The notes beneath the pieces were generated by a model that saw only the letters and a program-made list of their open reading frames with translations, had not been told where the DNA came from and made no database searches. The translations under genes were made by a program, and so were the position numbers. A stretch of 64,000 bases of DNA from Congeria kusceri (Eukaryota; Mollusca; Bivalvia; Myida; Dreissenidae): contig CM051040.1 in the NCBI GenBank assembly GCA_027627225.1, forward strand, positions 24,858,134 to 24,922,133, given 5' to 3'. Of the stretch, positions 48,913-60,958 are shown one piece after another (within the stretch, counting starts at the first letter, position 1; each line of letters begins with the position of its first letter).

Positions 48913-51744
48913 AAAAAGTTTGTAAATAATTATTTATTCAGCCTAAAATCAACATTCAAACTGTAAAGTCTGGTTTACTTTGATGTATTTACTTTTCCAA
49001 AGGCTCTAATTTAATTGACCTTCAAAGCTTTGAGCAACTCGACGTGGAGGGTTTAAAACGCTGATCTGTGCGTGACAAATTTCAATACGTCTCAAGAATG
49101 GATGCTCCTTTGAGAATTATAATCGTTCACAGACGTGGCAAGTGGATAAATAGCTTCCAGGCAACAACAAACGTCTCCTCGTCTGTAATTGATTCATTAA
49201 CGTCTTCGTTTAAATGTGCGTTTGCGAAGCGATTGTCAAAGTGCAAAAAGCAAGGGACCAAGTTAATCAGAGTTATTTCAAAGCGTTCGTCGATTACACA
49301 CGCTGAGGGTTTAGCCTCAGGTTTGCGTTTTTACTGGACACGGTGAACGTAATACAAAATAGTCACAACTGATTTACAAGAAATGCAATTCTGTACAACT
49401 TAAATTTAAACAACGAAAGCGACTAGAAAATTGCCGTTGAAATTTGAATTAAAAAATAATAAAAACCGGAAAGAAAACCATGTTTCAGTTAATATATTTA
49501 GTTTAAAGCCATACAGCATTTTTGCACGTCAATAGCTCAAAAAATATATTATGGATCTTATAGTATGATCAAATGAAGTCTGATTAATGTATATGCGGAC
49601 CCACTTTTCCTAATGCTACACGTTGAGTTTGTTTCAGTTGATTTATTTAAGTTCATTTCTAAACAGTAATGCAACTAGTTTGGCAGCTTGGGTATTTAGA
49701 CAGAAATTATTGTTACAGTACACCTAAACTAATGTAATTCCAGGCTATGTAAAAAAAGGTCAAGGTGAACAAGATGATCTCTGCTTGCCTCTGCATCTAA
49801 AGGGCATGCAATCGTAGATGAAAACAATTTAAAGATGTTATTGTGTTACTTCCCTTTTTATGATTGAAATCAGCATTGTACACTGTGTCTTCTGTTAAAT
49901 GATGAATGTATCATAAAATAAAACATGATATGTAGTTCAATAGGGAATATAGACGTTTAAAATTAGATTTTAAGTCTGAGTAAAAGAAGAGTTAAATCTT
50001 CTCATTCCACATTAAACAACAACTAATATAAGCATATGTTTTGTATTATCATACATTGCACTTTGAAAACACGTACACGGTTTTATTGCGTAAGTATGAT
50101 ACTTAAAAACTCACTGGGGCACACGAAAGCAGCAAGTGCTTTAAATTGCATGGGTAAAACTAATAACCTTACCACTTTGGTGTTTGTCCTAGGTACCATG
50201 AGTTAACACTAACTCTAAGAACCCATTATCAGACGTATTATGACAATAATAACACATTAACGCCAATCCATTATCCCATTTGTCACTCAACAATTAACCT
50301 CTTCCGCCTTTCGTAATTCCTGTCATTGTTTCGTCGTGTTCACCAATACTGCAATACACATAACCCTTTTTTCCAGCTTTGAGGTGTAAATATACACTGG
50401 AACTACTATTTTCACGCGTGGGTTAAGCCATGTATAAAAAATATATATTTTATCACAAATAAAAAGTAGTCGGAATACAATGTAGATCTACGTTTTGTAA
50501 ATAATACATTTCATTTTTTTTGCGTTTTCTGAACAATGAATACATATTAACATATTAACAAAATGCGGTATAAATAGGCCGTCTTAGAAAAATCTTGGGC
50601 ATAATTATGTACAATAATTTCATTGCCTAGTGCTCTGGAAAAATCGTATATGAGGAATCTTATCCATTGTGGTTTACTAGTAACCCATTTAACTTATATA
50701 TTAAGAAGCACACACATCGTGGTGAGGGAGTCCAGAGTGAAGATGTTTGTTTATCTAAAACGCTTGGAGGTGAACATTAAGCATTGTACTGTCCTTTAAA
50801 AGTGATAATTACAGTTGCTATAATTTGGTTGACATGGCCCTTACGACATGCACTATCTAACTCGCCATCTAAAATATGTTTTGTGTTCAGTCTTTGATTC
50901 CTCTACTGAATGCAGTTTATTATCGCAAGATGGCCCCGGTAGATATATCAAAACAGGTTAACTAAACAAAACATGCAGATTCAATATCACTAATATGATC
51001 CTATCAAATGATCGCGAGGGAATAAATGATAAGACCCTTGTATGCTAGCTGTAGAATGTCTGTTCTGATAAGAAGTACCTCCGCCTTATGTTTTTCAGTC
51101 TGTTTCGAATTTCAGAATACATACTTTGCTTTTATTTATCTGGTTTTAATTTAATTCAATATTTCTATCAACGTTCACTGTCCACCTATTACAATAAATT
51201 GTCTTCATATAATTTATTAACTTGTTAGCTTTGTTTACCTAGATTGTCTACATCGTCGTTGTATATCAACGAAATGTGATACTTTTAACATCTAGACCTG
51301 TACTATCATATCATTAGCAATCAATGCATGCGTGGCAATAATAATACATTAATCTAATGAATTGTTTTACCTAGTCTGCACAAGCTAGCTACTTAAATAA
51401 GCATCTGTGAAACACAATAACAATTCAAACTTGTATAAACAGTGTATACCAATATAATTAAATTTCATCTTCACTTAAATACGAACCTATAATCTGGACC
51501 GAAAATAAATCATCCGGCTGTGTTCCATTCAACAAGCAATAATCCCTATACAAAAACGGATATTCCCAGTCAAAATTACAACTATTTATTACAATTAGAA
51601 TCAAATGTTTCTAATGTTAGTGTTTCTTTTTATTGTACACATATTACAATGTAGCGGACGTAGGTCATTTTGTCGGCGATATGAATTATAAGCAACTGGC
51701 CCCTTATTTGTTATAAGCATTAGTGCTTTTGCAAGGTTCCAGCT
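48913..51744. other. Non-coding stretch with one moderately GC-rich frame
   Basis: 49068-49346 (plus) is open for 92 codons and less AT-rich than its surroundings. It begins with GTG, has an internal ATG at 49098, shows no recognised domain and lacks a clear donor or acceptor. I note it without calling a gene. Remaining sequence is AT-rich. Confidence 0.35.
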
Positions 51745-52194
51745 GTGTACGATTGTATGCAAACAATCCATTCGGTAAAAACAACCGGAACATGCATATT
51801 CTTACGCAGTTTCAAAATATCCTCAGTAAATACCACCTTGTCTTATATTAATCGGATTTGCAAGATGACGAAAGAGCAATTATGCCTCACAGCGGCATAT
51901 GTTGTTTATTTAACACGCTCTGCAAAATGCATTTTGTCTAAACCATGGCGCTGGATTAAGGCATCTTGCTCTGAAGTTGCCAGCATGTTATTTCAATTTG
52001 ATGCAACTGATTTTCTGTACCTGACTAAACCGGTATTGGTAGTTGCTATTCGCGAACACAAGAGTCGTTTTGTAAGTTTAGACATCCGAAGTTTACAAAA
52101 GACCGGTGGCTGCTTCCTGATTCACATTTCATTATTATTAATTTGTGAAGTACGAACAAACATTTATTCACGCCTTTTACGATATGTAAATTAA
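51745..52194 (+). other. Long open frame with a donor-like site; weak exon candidate
   Basis: Open for 149 codons, unusual for DNA this AT-rich. From the internal ATG at 51865 it reads MTKEQLCLTAAYVV and continues to SRF, where TTT is followed by GTAAGT at 52071, a consensus donor. Upstream, TTTGCAAG precedes that ATG. No known domain is seen, and the 3' part overlaps a 114-bp tandem duplication, so the frame may be chance. Confidence 0.2.
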
Positions 52195-52300
52195 GACATC
52201 AGAAGTTTACGAAAGACCAGGTGCGGTTTCCTTATTAACTTTTCATAATTATGAATTGTGATATGTGAAGTGCGAACAAACATTTATTCACGCATCTTAA
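52081..52300 (+). repeat. 114-bp tandem duplication
   Basis: GACATCCGAAGTTTACAAAA at 52081 recurs as GACATCAGAAGTTTACGAAA at 52195, and both run to GAACAAACATTTATTCACGC. Identity is roughly 80-85%. Confidence 0.8.
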
Positions 52301-53916
52301 TGCACGATTTGACAAATTTCGTTAGAAACCGTGAACTGTAAAGTATGAATTCTATTATTCACATTTCGAACACCACTTTTGCAATTGAAAATCACGACTG
52401 TGTGGTTTGAATGCATACATTTCGTATTAATGTGGTCATGAAATAGTGAGCTGTTAATTATACATGAATGTTCGAATTTCACAATGCACACATCAGAAAT
52501 TTCAATATCGATGCTCAAGTCGTCAATAAAATGAAAGCTCATATTTCGCAGTTCATTATTTCCAACGGATTTGTGGAAAAGGGAAGTTAAATTTGGTCTT
52601 CACATTTCATACTACACGGTGTTCACGAATAATCGTTAAGTGTGAATAAATTGTACTTCGCATATTACAATGCTTAATTTTGCACGGAGAACAAGGAAGT
52701 CACCACTGGTCTTTCGTAGAAGTTGCATTCTGTGCAAACGGAACTTCATTTGCAATTTAAAGGCCTTACATCAAAACGGAGAAAATGCTAGGCTAGATAA
52801 CTGAAGTTGCATACTATGTAAAAGGGAACTGTAGTTCAAACATAAATGCCAACGCCAAGACGAAAACCAGACGCACCATTATGTTTTCAATCTAATGTTA
52901 CCACTTACCAATGCATATTACGAAATTTGCTTAGGTACATACTCGGAAATTCATTTTCAATTCAAAGACCTATAACCAGAAGAAAATCAGGTACACCATT
53001 TATAAATTTTCCTCACGTGCATTATGAAATTGGCTAAGGCAGATATCATATCACAGTATGATTCGTACTGGATGGGAATGCTAACAGATACTGCAGAACA
53101 TAATCTATCCGTTAAGAGGCCCATACTCTTACATTTGAATGGTCACAGTTATGCCACAAACTACATGCACTTATTTTACTCAGTTTTTTATTTTATTTGT
53201 GTTGTGAATGCTGGTCGGGCAGGGATTGCTCCTCTTGTAGTAGCATGGGTCTGTGCTTGGCCTTGACAGGCATCAACAATAGAATAACACAATTGGTGAT
53301 TACTTGGCAGTAAAAGAAGGAAATACTTAGCCATTCAATATTGTTTAAAACATTGTATTAAATATTCAGTGTTCAAAATGTATTCTCTGGAAGCAGGGGT
53401 AGTTTATACCAAGTGCTGTAGTTTACAACACATTAAATGGAAAAGAAAAGTACTTTGGCGCATCAGTTTAAAGCCCCATTCGATGGGCTTCATCTCAAAA
53501 ATAAATATTGCACCACATTAATTGATATATACGACCACTTTGCTATTATTATTGAAAGGCTCTCATAACTATTATGCGAGTTTTACTATTAAATATTTTA
53601 TTGTATGCATGCTTTATTATGTTCGTGATTACAAGATATAAAATAGGAACTGTAAAAACGGTAAGTACAAAAACTGACCTCGCTGGATGTTGATAATTAT
53701 GTTTATTAAGAATCAGTATTAAAATAAAATGTTAGCATCATCAATGAAATTATGAGTTTAAATAACTCGTGATTGTTTTCGCTGGAAATGGAAAGGATTT
53801 CACACCATAATGTTCCAACACAAGCTTTTGTATACCTTAAATTGGAACCAAAATATGTATTTTGTCGAAATTCTGGACTCACCCTCGGGATTAAGTGAAC
53901 GTGCTCTCCGCATTGG
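52301..53916. other. Non-coding stretch
   Basis: Short frames at 52846-53037 and 53024-53266 lack recognised motifs. No hairpins or arrays of note. Confidence 0.45.
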
Positions 53917-54420
53917 TATTTGTATTACTTCAAGAGTAAGTGTTTGTATTACTTCAAGAGTAAGTGTTTGTATTACTTCAAGAGTAAGTGTTTGTATTAC
54001 TTCAAGAGTAAGTGTTTGTATTACTTCAAGAGTAAGTGTTTGTATTACTTCAAGAGTAAGTGTTTGTATTACTTCAAGAGTAAGTGTTTGTATTACTTCA
54101 AGAGTAAGTGTTTGTATTACTTCAAGAGTAAGTGTTTGTATTACTTCAAGAGTAAGTGTTTGTATTACTTCAAGAGTAAGTGTTTGTATTACTTCAAGAG
54201 TAAGTGTTTGTATTACTTCAAGAGTAAGTGTTTGTATTACTTCAAGAGTAAGTGTTTGTATTACTTCAAGAGTAAGTGTTTGTATTACTTCAAGAGTAAG
54301 TGTTTATATTACTTCAAGAGTAAGTGTTTGTATTACTTCAAGAGTAAGTGTTTGTATTACTTCAAGAGTAAGTGTTTGTATTACTTCAAGAGTAAGTGTT
54401 TGTATTACTTCAAGAGTAAG
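53917..54420 (+). repeat. 24-bp minisatellite, 21 units
   Basis: Twenty-one head-to-tail units of TGTTTGTATTACTTCAAGAG plus TAAG, almost perfect. The first unit starts TATTTG and one unit (from 54301) has TGTTTATATT. Because 24 is a multiple of 3, two plus frames stay open through the array and give artificial octapeptide-repeat proteins. No spacers, so not a CRISPR. Confidence 0.97.
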
Positions 54421-55735
54421 TGTTTATCAAAGCCACTTTATAACTTATCAAGTTATTATTTGGTTCAGTATCCTAAGAAAAAGCAGTAAGTTGTGCATTA
54501 AAAATGTTCATTTTCAGCACAGAGCCACTGTACACATATATATTACACCCATAAGTCATTTAGGAATACATGTACGTTCTCTAGGAAATATTATTTTTCA
54601 CCAAGGCTCGAATCATGTTGTTACTTTATCTCACTATCATAGTCAGAGCTCATATTTTGTTGCTTTCAAATGAATAGTTAATTTAATATTAACATCTTAT
54701 TTCCAATTTTATTTAAAAGTTGTCGATTCATGTGGATAAACAAACAACTACACGAATTCTGTTATAATATACGTGAGTTACCTATCAAGAACACACCGTT
54801 GCATATACTACTATAAATTAAATGATACACATTAATGATATTACCTTTCTGTCATTAATTATTTTGACAAAATAACTGCAACAACATATGGAGGACTTAA
54901 AGATACGGCAATTTTATTTTGCATAACATTGGTTTCCAAATAAAATCTCTTTTGATGAACTTTGGATACCCCCTTCTTTGACCATAACAATTAACCATTG
55001 CATACGTTTGTTTAGTCTCTTTATATAGTTATTTAAATAAGCACAATTTCAGGGCATTTTAATAACAGGAACATGGTGTTATTATTTGCACACCTAGTCT
55101 GCCCAGAAAACCGGCCAATACCATCCTCTGTTCAGTAAACAGGTGTGTAGACATATATCAAAGGAATACAAAGGTATAATAGCTCCCCGCTGTTTCACCT
55201 GCTTATGTTGAAATGTGAATAAGAGCATAAGCATCCAGTATGTGTGTTCACGCCGTCATCGGTACGGATGAAACAGAGGGCAAACTTGAATAATGAGAAT
55301 GATAGAGTCAACTATTGAACATAACGAAAACATTTTGTTTAGATTGAAAAGACCTACAAAACTGACCTACAATATCTGTTCGACTATTCGTAAGACAAAA
55401 TGAAAAGTCAGATCAAAATTATTCGTCAAACTAAATAAAGTTGTATTATAAAACTATCTGTACTCCCTAACGACAAATTAAAGACCACCAAGAAGTCTTT
55501 AAGGTTTTGTTTTGTATTCTTGTTCATATCATAATAGTCATTCAAAGACATGCCCCCCTCTACAAACTAGTTTTATGTGTCCACCTTTTGCATGGTCATT
55601 CACATATAGGACACCATGTGACCTAATATGTTTATGCGATTATGAACATGCATATATGTAAGTTCCGTGTTTTTGTATATATGTTGGTGCGTATAAATAT
55701 ATTGATATAATATATATGCATATATATCTACTCAC
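54421..55735. other. Non-coding; intron side of the 55.7-kb exon
   Basis: On the minus strand this follows the donor at 55735-55730. No downstream exon in matching phase is recognised. It contains a TA-rich run at about 55690-55728. Confidence 0.45.
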
Positions 55736-55947
55736 AGACACGCCCCCGTGGTGTCCCCGGAGGACTCATGCGCGCCTGGTGCGGCATAGTGCGAGGTCGG
55801 GTGCATGGTGTGCTGTAACTGGTCCCCAGTTTCTGGGCCGTGCCTTAGCGAGCCTAGGCTTGGGTCCATGTGTACGCCGGAGAGACCCGCGGGTAACGCA
55901 CCGGATCCGCTAGCTAGGTCACCCAGTAAACGCGCCATAGACGGCAT
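55736..55947 (-). CDS. 212-nt first coding exon, MPSMARLLGDLASGSG type (paralogue A)
   Basis: On the minus strand, ATG at 55947 opens 70 codons plus CT, then the donor GTGAGT (55735-55730). An in-frame TGA lies eight codons upstream, supporting a start exon. The protein is Ser/Gly/His/Pro-rich and probably disordered, with no recognised domain. It aligns without gaps to the exon at 60741-60952: 44 of 71 positions identical, including the N-terminal MPSM, GDLASGSG, ETGDQLQHT and AHES. More than 20 shared residues use different codons, including Ser codon switches between TCN and AGY, which is strong evidence of coding constraint. GC content is far above the surroundings. This may be one of several alternative first exons of a minus-strand gene. 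Identity unknown. Confidence 0.85.
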
Positions 55948-56779
55948 TTCAAACGCGTGTGTCTTGCGTCACGTAAATACTGTCTAATTTAAGTAGCTAT
56001 TTTAGGATTGAAAATGAATTTAACTTTATACGTCAGTTCTCATTCGTACATACCGTGAAAATATCCTTAACGCATAAATAAACGATTTCATTTATTTTGT
56101 ATTGAACTTAAAATCGTCATAACGAAATCCATTCCACATTAAAACCGTTTCATTTACTGTGCTTAATGCATACATATGTATATTTCTTTCAACGTTCACT
56201 TGACACTTAGAGACTTTCTAAACGATGAGGGTGGCAGAAATAAAGCCCGAATGTATACGAACAGAGTAATTACAGGTTTATTTCTACAATCCGAAGCGCG
56301 CATAGATGCACTTACATTAACAGATTCAGTCCACACCAGCCCATCATTGAACTGCTATGTATATTTCTCCGAATAAAAATTGTTCCGCGGTATATCTTTC
56401 CAAGACAAAAAACAGGCGTTTTACTTCAGTTTTCCACAGTTTGTTTATACAGAACGTCGATAATAAAGCCTTTGCTGAGATTCTTTGGATGGCTTAATGT
56501 CTTACATTGGGTTAATGTAGGCCATAACGTTTTGATTAGGCAATATCAAAATAATTAAAACGCAGTAACATAACTCATTTTAATCATGACGCAACTTCGT
56601 TTATTTCCGGGCTCTTGGCCATTGGCTTACTAAAGGACCACCGTGATGAATAGACCTCAAGGTACACAGGGCAGCATATGAATATCTCCCAAATGGTATG
56701 CTGCGTGTAATTAATACATGATAATCAACTTACTTACTTTGGCAATGAACAAACTAAAGACGAGCCCCAGTTTAAATTT
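55948..56779. other. Upstream region of exon A, then non-coding
   Basis: About 20 bp upstream of the ATG, GCGTCACGTAAAT (around 55965) aligns with the E-box region upstream of exon B. Nothing else is recognised. Confidence 0.4.
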
Positions 56780-57795
56780 TTTATGTTTTTTGTTGTGTTG
56801 TGCGTATTGTCATGTATTGCATAGGCAATTGGTCACTTGCCTCAAATACAGGTCTAGATTGTCATGTATTGTATAGGCGATTGGTCACTTGCCTCAAATA
56901 CAGGTCTAGATTGTCATGTATTGTATAGGCGATTGGTCACTTGCCTCAAATACAGGTCTAGATTGTCATGTATTGTATAGGCGATTGGTCACTTGCCTCA
57001 AATACAGGTCTAGATTGTCATGTATTGTATAGGCGATTGGTCACTTGAGTCAAATACAGGTCTAGATTGTCATGTATTGTATAGGCGATTGGTCACTTGC
57101 CTCAAATACAGGTCTAGAGTGTCATGTATTGTATAGGCGATTGGTTACTTACCTCAAATACAGGTCTAGATTGTCATGTATTGTATAGGTGATTGGTCAC
57201 TTACCTCAAATACAGGTCTAGAGTGTCATGTAGTGTATAGGCGATTGGTTACTTACCTCAAATACAGGTCTAGAGTGTCATGTATTGTATAGGCGATTGG
57301 TCACTTACCTCAAATACAGGTCTAGAGTGTCATGTATTGTATAGGCGATTGGTCACTTACCTCAAATACAGGTCTAGATTGTCATGTATTGTATAGGCGA
57401 TTGGTCACTTGCCTCAAATACAGGTCTAGAGTGTCATGTATTGTATAGGCGATTTGTCACTTACCTCAAATACAGGTCTAGAGTGTCATGTAGTGTATAG
57501 GCGATTGGTCACTTACCTCAAATACAGGTCTAGAGTGTCATGTATTGTATAGGCGATTGGTCACTTGCCTCAAATACAGGTCTAGAGTGTCATGTATTGT
57601 ATAGGCGATTGGTCACTTGCCTCAAATACAGGTTTAGAGTGTCATGTATTGTATAGGCGATTGGTCACTTGCCTCAAATACAGGTCTAGATTGTCATGTA
57701 TTGTATAGGCGATTGGTCACTTGCCTCAAATACAGGTCTAGGAATGGTAATAAGGGTTTCTCTCCTGGTGATGTATCTGGAGTTTCATAATTCTT
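56780..57795 (+). mobile_element. Dispersed element expanded into an 18-unit, 52-bp minisatellite
   Basis: Units from 56806 to 57741 (ATTGTCATGTATTGTATAGG, CGATTGGTCACTTGCCTCAA, ATACAGGTCTAG). Variants such as ACTTACC for ACTTGCC and TAGTGT for TATTGT are distributed among internal units, so they spread after expansion began. The 5' flank and 3' flank (AATAAGGGTTTCTCTCCTGG, CTGGAGTTTC) match single-unit copies at 45430-45570 and 28985-29090. Known invertebrate non-autonomous elements such as HINE and pearl elements carry central minisatellites; membership here is inference. Confidence 0.8.
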
Positions 57796-59580
57796 ACATC
57801 GAAAACAAACAATATGAATAACACGTCCGTTGTCAAAGTATTGATTTATATTTACCTCTTTCATGGATAATATAGTTTTGTTGGTGTTGGTGTGTATGTT
57901 GTTGTTTTTGTGTAAGCAACTTCACGCAAAACTTTATAAAACGGATTGACATTACATTTTCTGGGAAGGTTGGAATGGGGCATTGAACAAATGGTTAGAT
58001 TGCGATGGTTATCCGGATCAACGTCTGGAATCCAGGAATCTATTTAAGGAGTCTTTATTATTGGTGTAAAAGAGGTACACACATAACTTATTGAAAAGTT
58101 GAAGTGCTATGGGCAAGGGAGGTAACCAACTTGAAAATTCACATCTTAAGAAAATGAGAAATAAATATCTACAAACACCAGAAGATACCAACTGCCATTG
58201 CAACTAATAGCAGTTAGCACCTTCTGGTTCTGAATCCTCGATTTAAAGTAAACGAAAATGGCGTTGTGGACTAAACTACATCCAACCTTTCCGAATACAT
58301 AGAAATGTGTTTATGTATACAATGCATGTACCGCATGCGAAACACTCCAGTAAAAAGTCGTATTAACAAACAGACTGATGTATATACGCACTGCACCATG
58401 CTTTCGTTACAATATCGGTAGAAATAAGAAACTGTCAAAATCTCTAATACACTGTGTATGAATCTGTTTTTGTTTGAATTGAAAATGCATCCGTTTTCTG
58501 TTAAAGCTTTATTCCAGAGATTATGTAAATTCGAACAAAGCATAAGCTTCAAATCTCTCGTCAATATTTGACTTTATATAAGAGTTTGCATTACGAACGC
58601 ATTCTGCAGAAGAGCAAAGTCTACCAGTATATTTCCGTGTTTTATGTTCACTTAAATTGCCCGCTTGTTAACATTTTACGGTTAGTTAAGTTCCTGAGAA
58701 ATAAGCGAGGCCTGTGGAATGTGTGTTACAATAGTTTTGCACAGATACAATGAGAAATGAGTGTAATTAGAGGAAACAACTTGCAGTCGGTGGTATTAAA
58801 TGGTTCCAGCCGTACGTGCGAACTTGAGAACTCTCGTAAAATACTGACCGCTGTAAAATTGAGTAGAAGTGCGACTGTTTTATTACTAATCAATACTGAG
58901 CATTCATATATTGGATGGGGCATGGGGTAAATTCTTGAAGTATGTACGAATCTTGTATCCAGAAATATTCAGTAAACACATCCACAGCAATTCTGAAAAT
59001 ATATTTTGCTCGTATTTATGTTTAACGTTCTTCAGCGATTGGACTGCGCTCTGAACAAAATCCCATAATAATAGTGATAGAAGCACATGCGACTGAATGT
59101 AGCCATATACTCGGCTTCCACAATTTAAAACGAAAGTTCAGAATTTTTATATAAGCCAAGGGAAAATACTAATGTACACTTATCTTCAAGTTCATTGGAT
59201 TAAATAACTAAGTGTCCATGTAACCAAACAAATTAGAATTTGAATCTAAGTTACGATACAAGCATTTTACATTACATAACTTTGAAATATACGTATTATT
59301 CGAAAACTTGATATCGATGCAATATTCAACATCCTCAGTGTATCGATAGAAATACTGTCAGTTTACAAAACACAATGAATAAATACAATTCCTTAATTTG
59401 TTTTTACTATTGTTGGTGTCTTTCAAGACCGCTTATGTGCGGGCCCGCATATGTTTGAAATATACTTGTTAAATATATATGTAGCTTAGCCCAATATTTA
59501 TTTTAATGAATTATTTTTAATATGGACGCGGTTTTGTTTGTTGGATTGTTTTCATTGAGGAAACCCATTTGCCCTGCATG
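57796..59580. other. Non-coding stretch
   Basis: Several short frames on both strands (for example 58271-58564) have no recognised domain. AT-rich. Nothing called. Confidence 0.45.
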
Positions 59581-59589
59581 TTGACCACT

Positions 59590-59670
59590 AAACGAATTCC
59601 CTTGAACCCGATTGCCTATAGATGTGATAAGCACGTCTACCAACCACTGAGCTAACTGGAGAATCAACAG
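59590..59670 (-). repeat. tRNA-like sequence, probable SINE head or tRNA pseudogene
   Basis: On the minus strand, TTAGCTCAGTGGTTGGTAGA resembles an A box and CGGGTTCAAGG a B box at normal spacing. The stems, especially the T-stem, pair poorly, so it is not a working tRNA. No clear SINE body was identified downstream. Confidence 0.55.
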
Positions 59671-59793
59671 TTATTATTATTGACAGAAAACATGATCTGA
59701 ATGGTGTATACATTGTAGACCTTTGGCAGATAAAACAAACAAATGTCCAGATGAATTGAGATGGTCTGTCCGTTAAAAACCCAGCGGTATCAA

Positions 59794-60126
59794 TATACTA
59801 CATCAATGAACTATAGCGAAGTGTAATGTATATACTACATCAATGAACTATAGCGAAGTGTAATGTATATACTACATCAATGAACTATAGCGAAGTGTAA
59901 TGTATATACTACATCAATGAACTATAGCGAAGTGTAATGTATATACTACATCAATGAACTATAGCGAAGTGTAATGTATATACTACATCAATGAACTATA
60001 GCGAAGTGTAATGCATATACTACATCAATGAACTATAGCGAAGTGTAATGTATATACTACATCAATGAACTATAGCGAAGTGTAATGTATATACTACATC
60101 AATGAACTATAGCGAAGTGTAATGCA
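59794..60126 (+). repeat. 37-bp minisatellite, nine units
   Basis: TATACTACATCAATGAACTA, TAGCGAAGTGTAATGTA repeated nine times from 59794 with period 37. The only variants are GCATA for GTATA after two of the units. Lies about 125 bp from the tRNA-like sequence. Confidence 0.96.
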
Positions 60127-60740
60127 TATAAAATGTGTTTATTGTCACAGTGGCAACAAGTAAAGAACGCTCGTTTACATCGGATAAATTATAGACACAT
60201 TCGCGATGCATGTATATATCTATAAGTAATTATAAAAATATTCACATGTATGCATTTATCAAGCAATATATTATTTGCAAAAATGTGTGTTTCTTTTTTA
60301 TTTAATATATTTTTGTTAAATGAGAGTGAATCATGAATGCTCGTTTAGTAATTTAAAATGTTTTAACAGTTGCAGTATCAATTTATATGATGTTGTTCAT
60401 AAATGTATATAATTCGTGTATACCGAAATACTTATAATAATTAATTTGAAATACAAAAATAAAATGAAACATTAGAGAAGAGACGTAGAGAAAACGATAC
60501 ACTAATTAATGTCGCCAATATTAGACAATCACTAGACACGAATGTGTATCCGAAAACAGTACTGGTTGTAGTCATCATTGCGAAAAATACAGTTCATGCA
60601 TTCATTATCTAAAATTAAAAAATTGCTTTGAATTGTAAATACTTTTTTAATAAATCAACTCTTTTCATCCAGACCGCATCACTTAAATTTGAAGACCTGA
60701 AACTATATTGTTTATCACAAAAAAGTCCATGTAAACTTAC
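60127..60740. other. Non-coding; intron side of exon B
   Basis: AT-rich, no gene recognised. On the minus strand it follows the donor of exon B. Confidence 0.45.
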
Positions 60741-60952
60741 AGATGTGCACCGGTGCTGTCACCTACTGATTCATGCGCGCTGGGGGTTGACGAGTGTGAC
60801 GTCAGATGAATGGTGTGCTGCAATTGGTCACCTGTCTCCGAGCCACGCCTTATCGTGCTCCGTCTCCGCCCTAAATGCCCCGCACTAAGACCCGTGGGTA
60901 TCCCTCCACTTCCACTGGCTAGGTCACCAAAGAATCGAACCATAGACGGCAT
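60741..60952 (-). CDS. 212-nt first coding exon, MPSMVRFFGDLASGSG type (paralogue B)
   Basis: On the minus strand, ATG at 60952 opens 70 codons plus CT, then the full consensus donor GTAAGT (60740-60735). A frame opening could be extended to a GTG at 60961, but ATG at 60952 is the position shared with exon A and is preferred. Identical in length to exon A, with gap-free alignment. Conserved blocks are residues 1-4 MPSM, 9-16 GDLASGSG, 39-47 ETGDQLQHT and 59-62 AHES; the middle (about 27-34) is free to vary. It lacks a signal peptide, membrane segment or recognised domain; composition suggests a disordered N-terminus, as in many transcription factors, but that is a guess. Three E-boxes lie immediately upstream. 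Confidence 0.85.
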
Positions 60953-60958
60953 ACTGGG

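Noticed and set aside
49068..49346. 92-codon plus-strand frame, less AT-rich than its surroundings
   Set aside because: GTG start, no domain, no splice signals, no partner copy. Could be a conserved non-coding segment instead.
53810..54673. 287-codon frame with repeated VCITSRVS and a 189-codon overlapping frame
   Set aside because: They exist only because the 24-bp minisatellite lacks stops in two frames. Flanking parts show no coding signal.
59590..59670. Functional tRNA gene
   Set aside because: The T-stem does not pair and the acceptor stem is not evident; only the promoter boxes are preserved.
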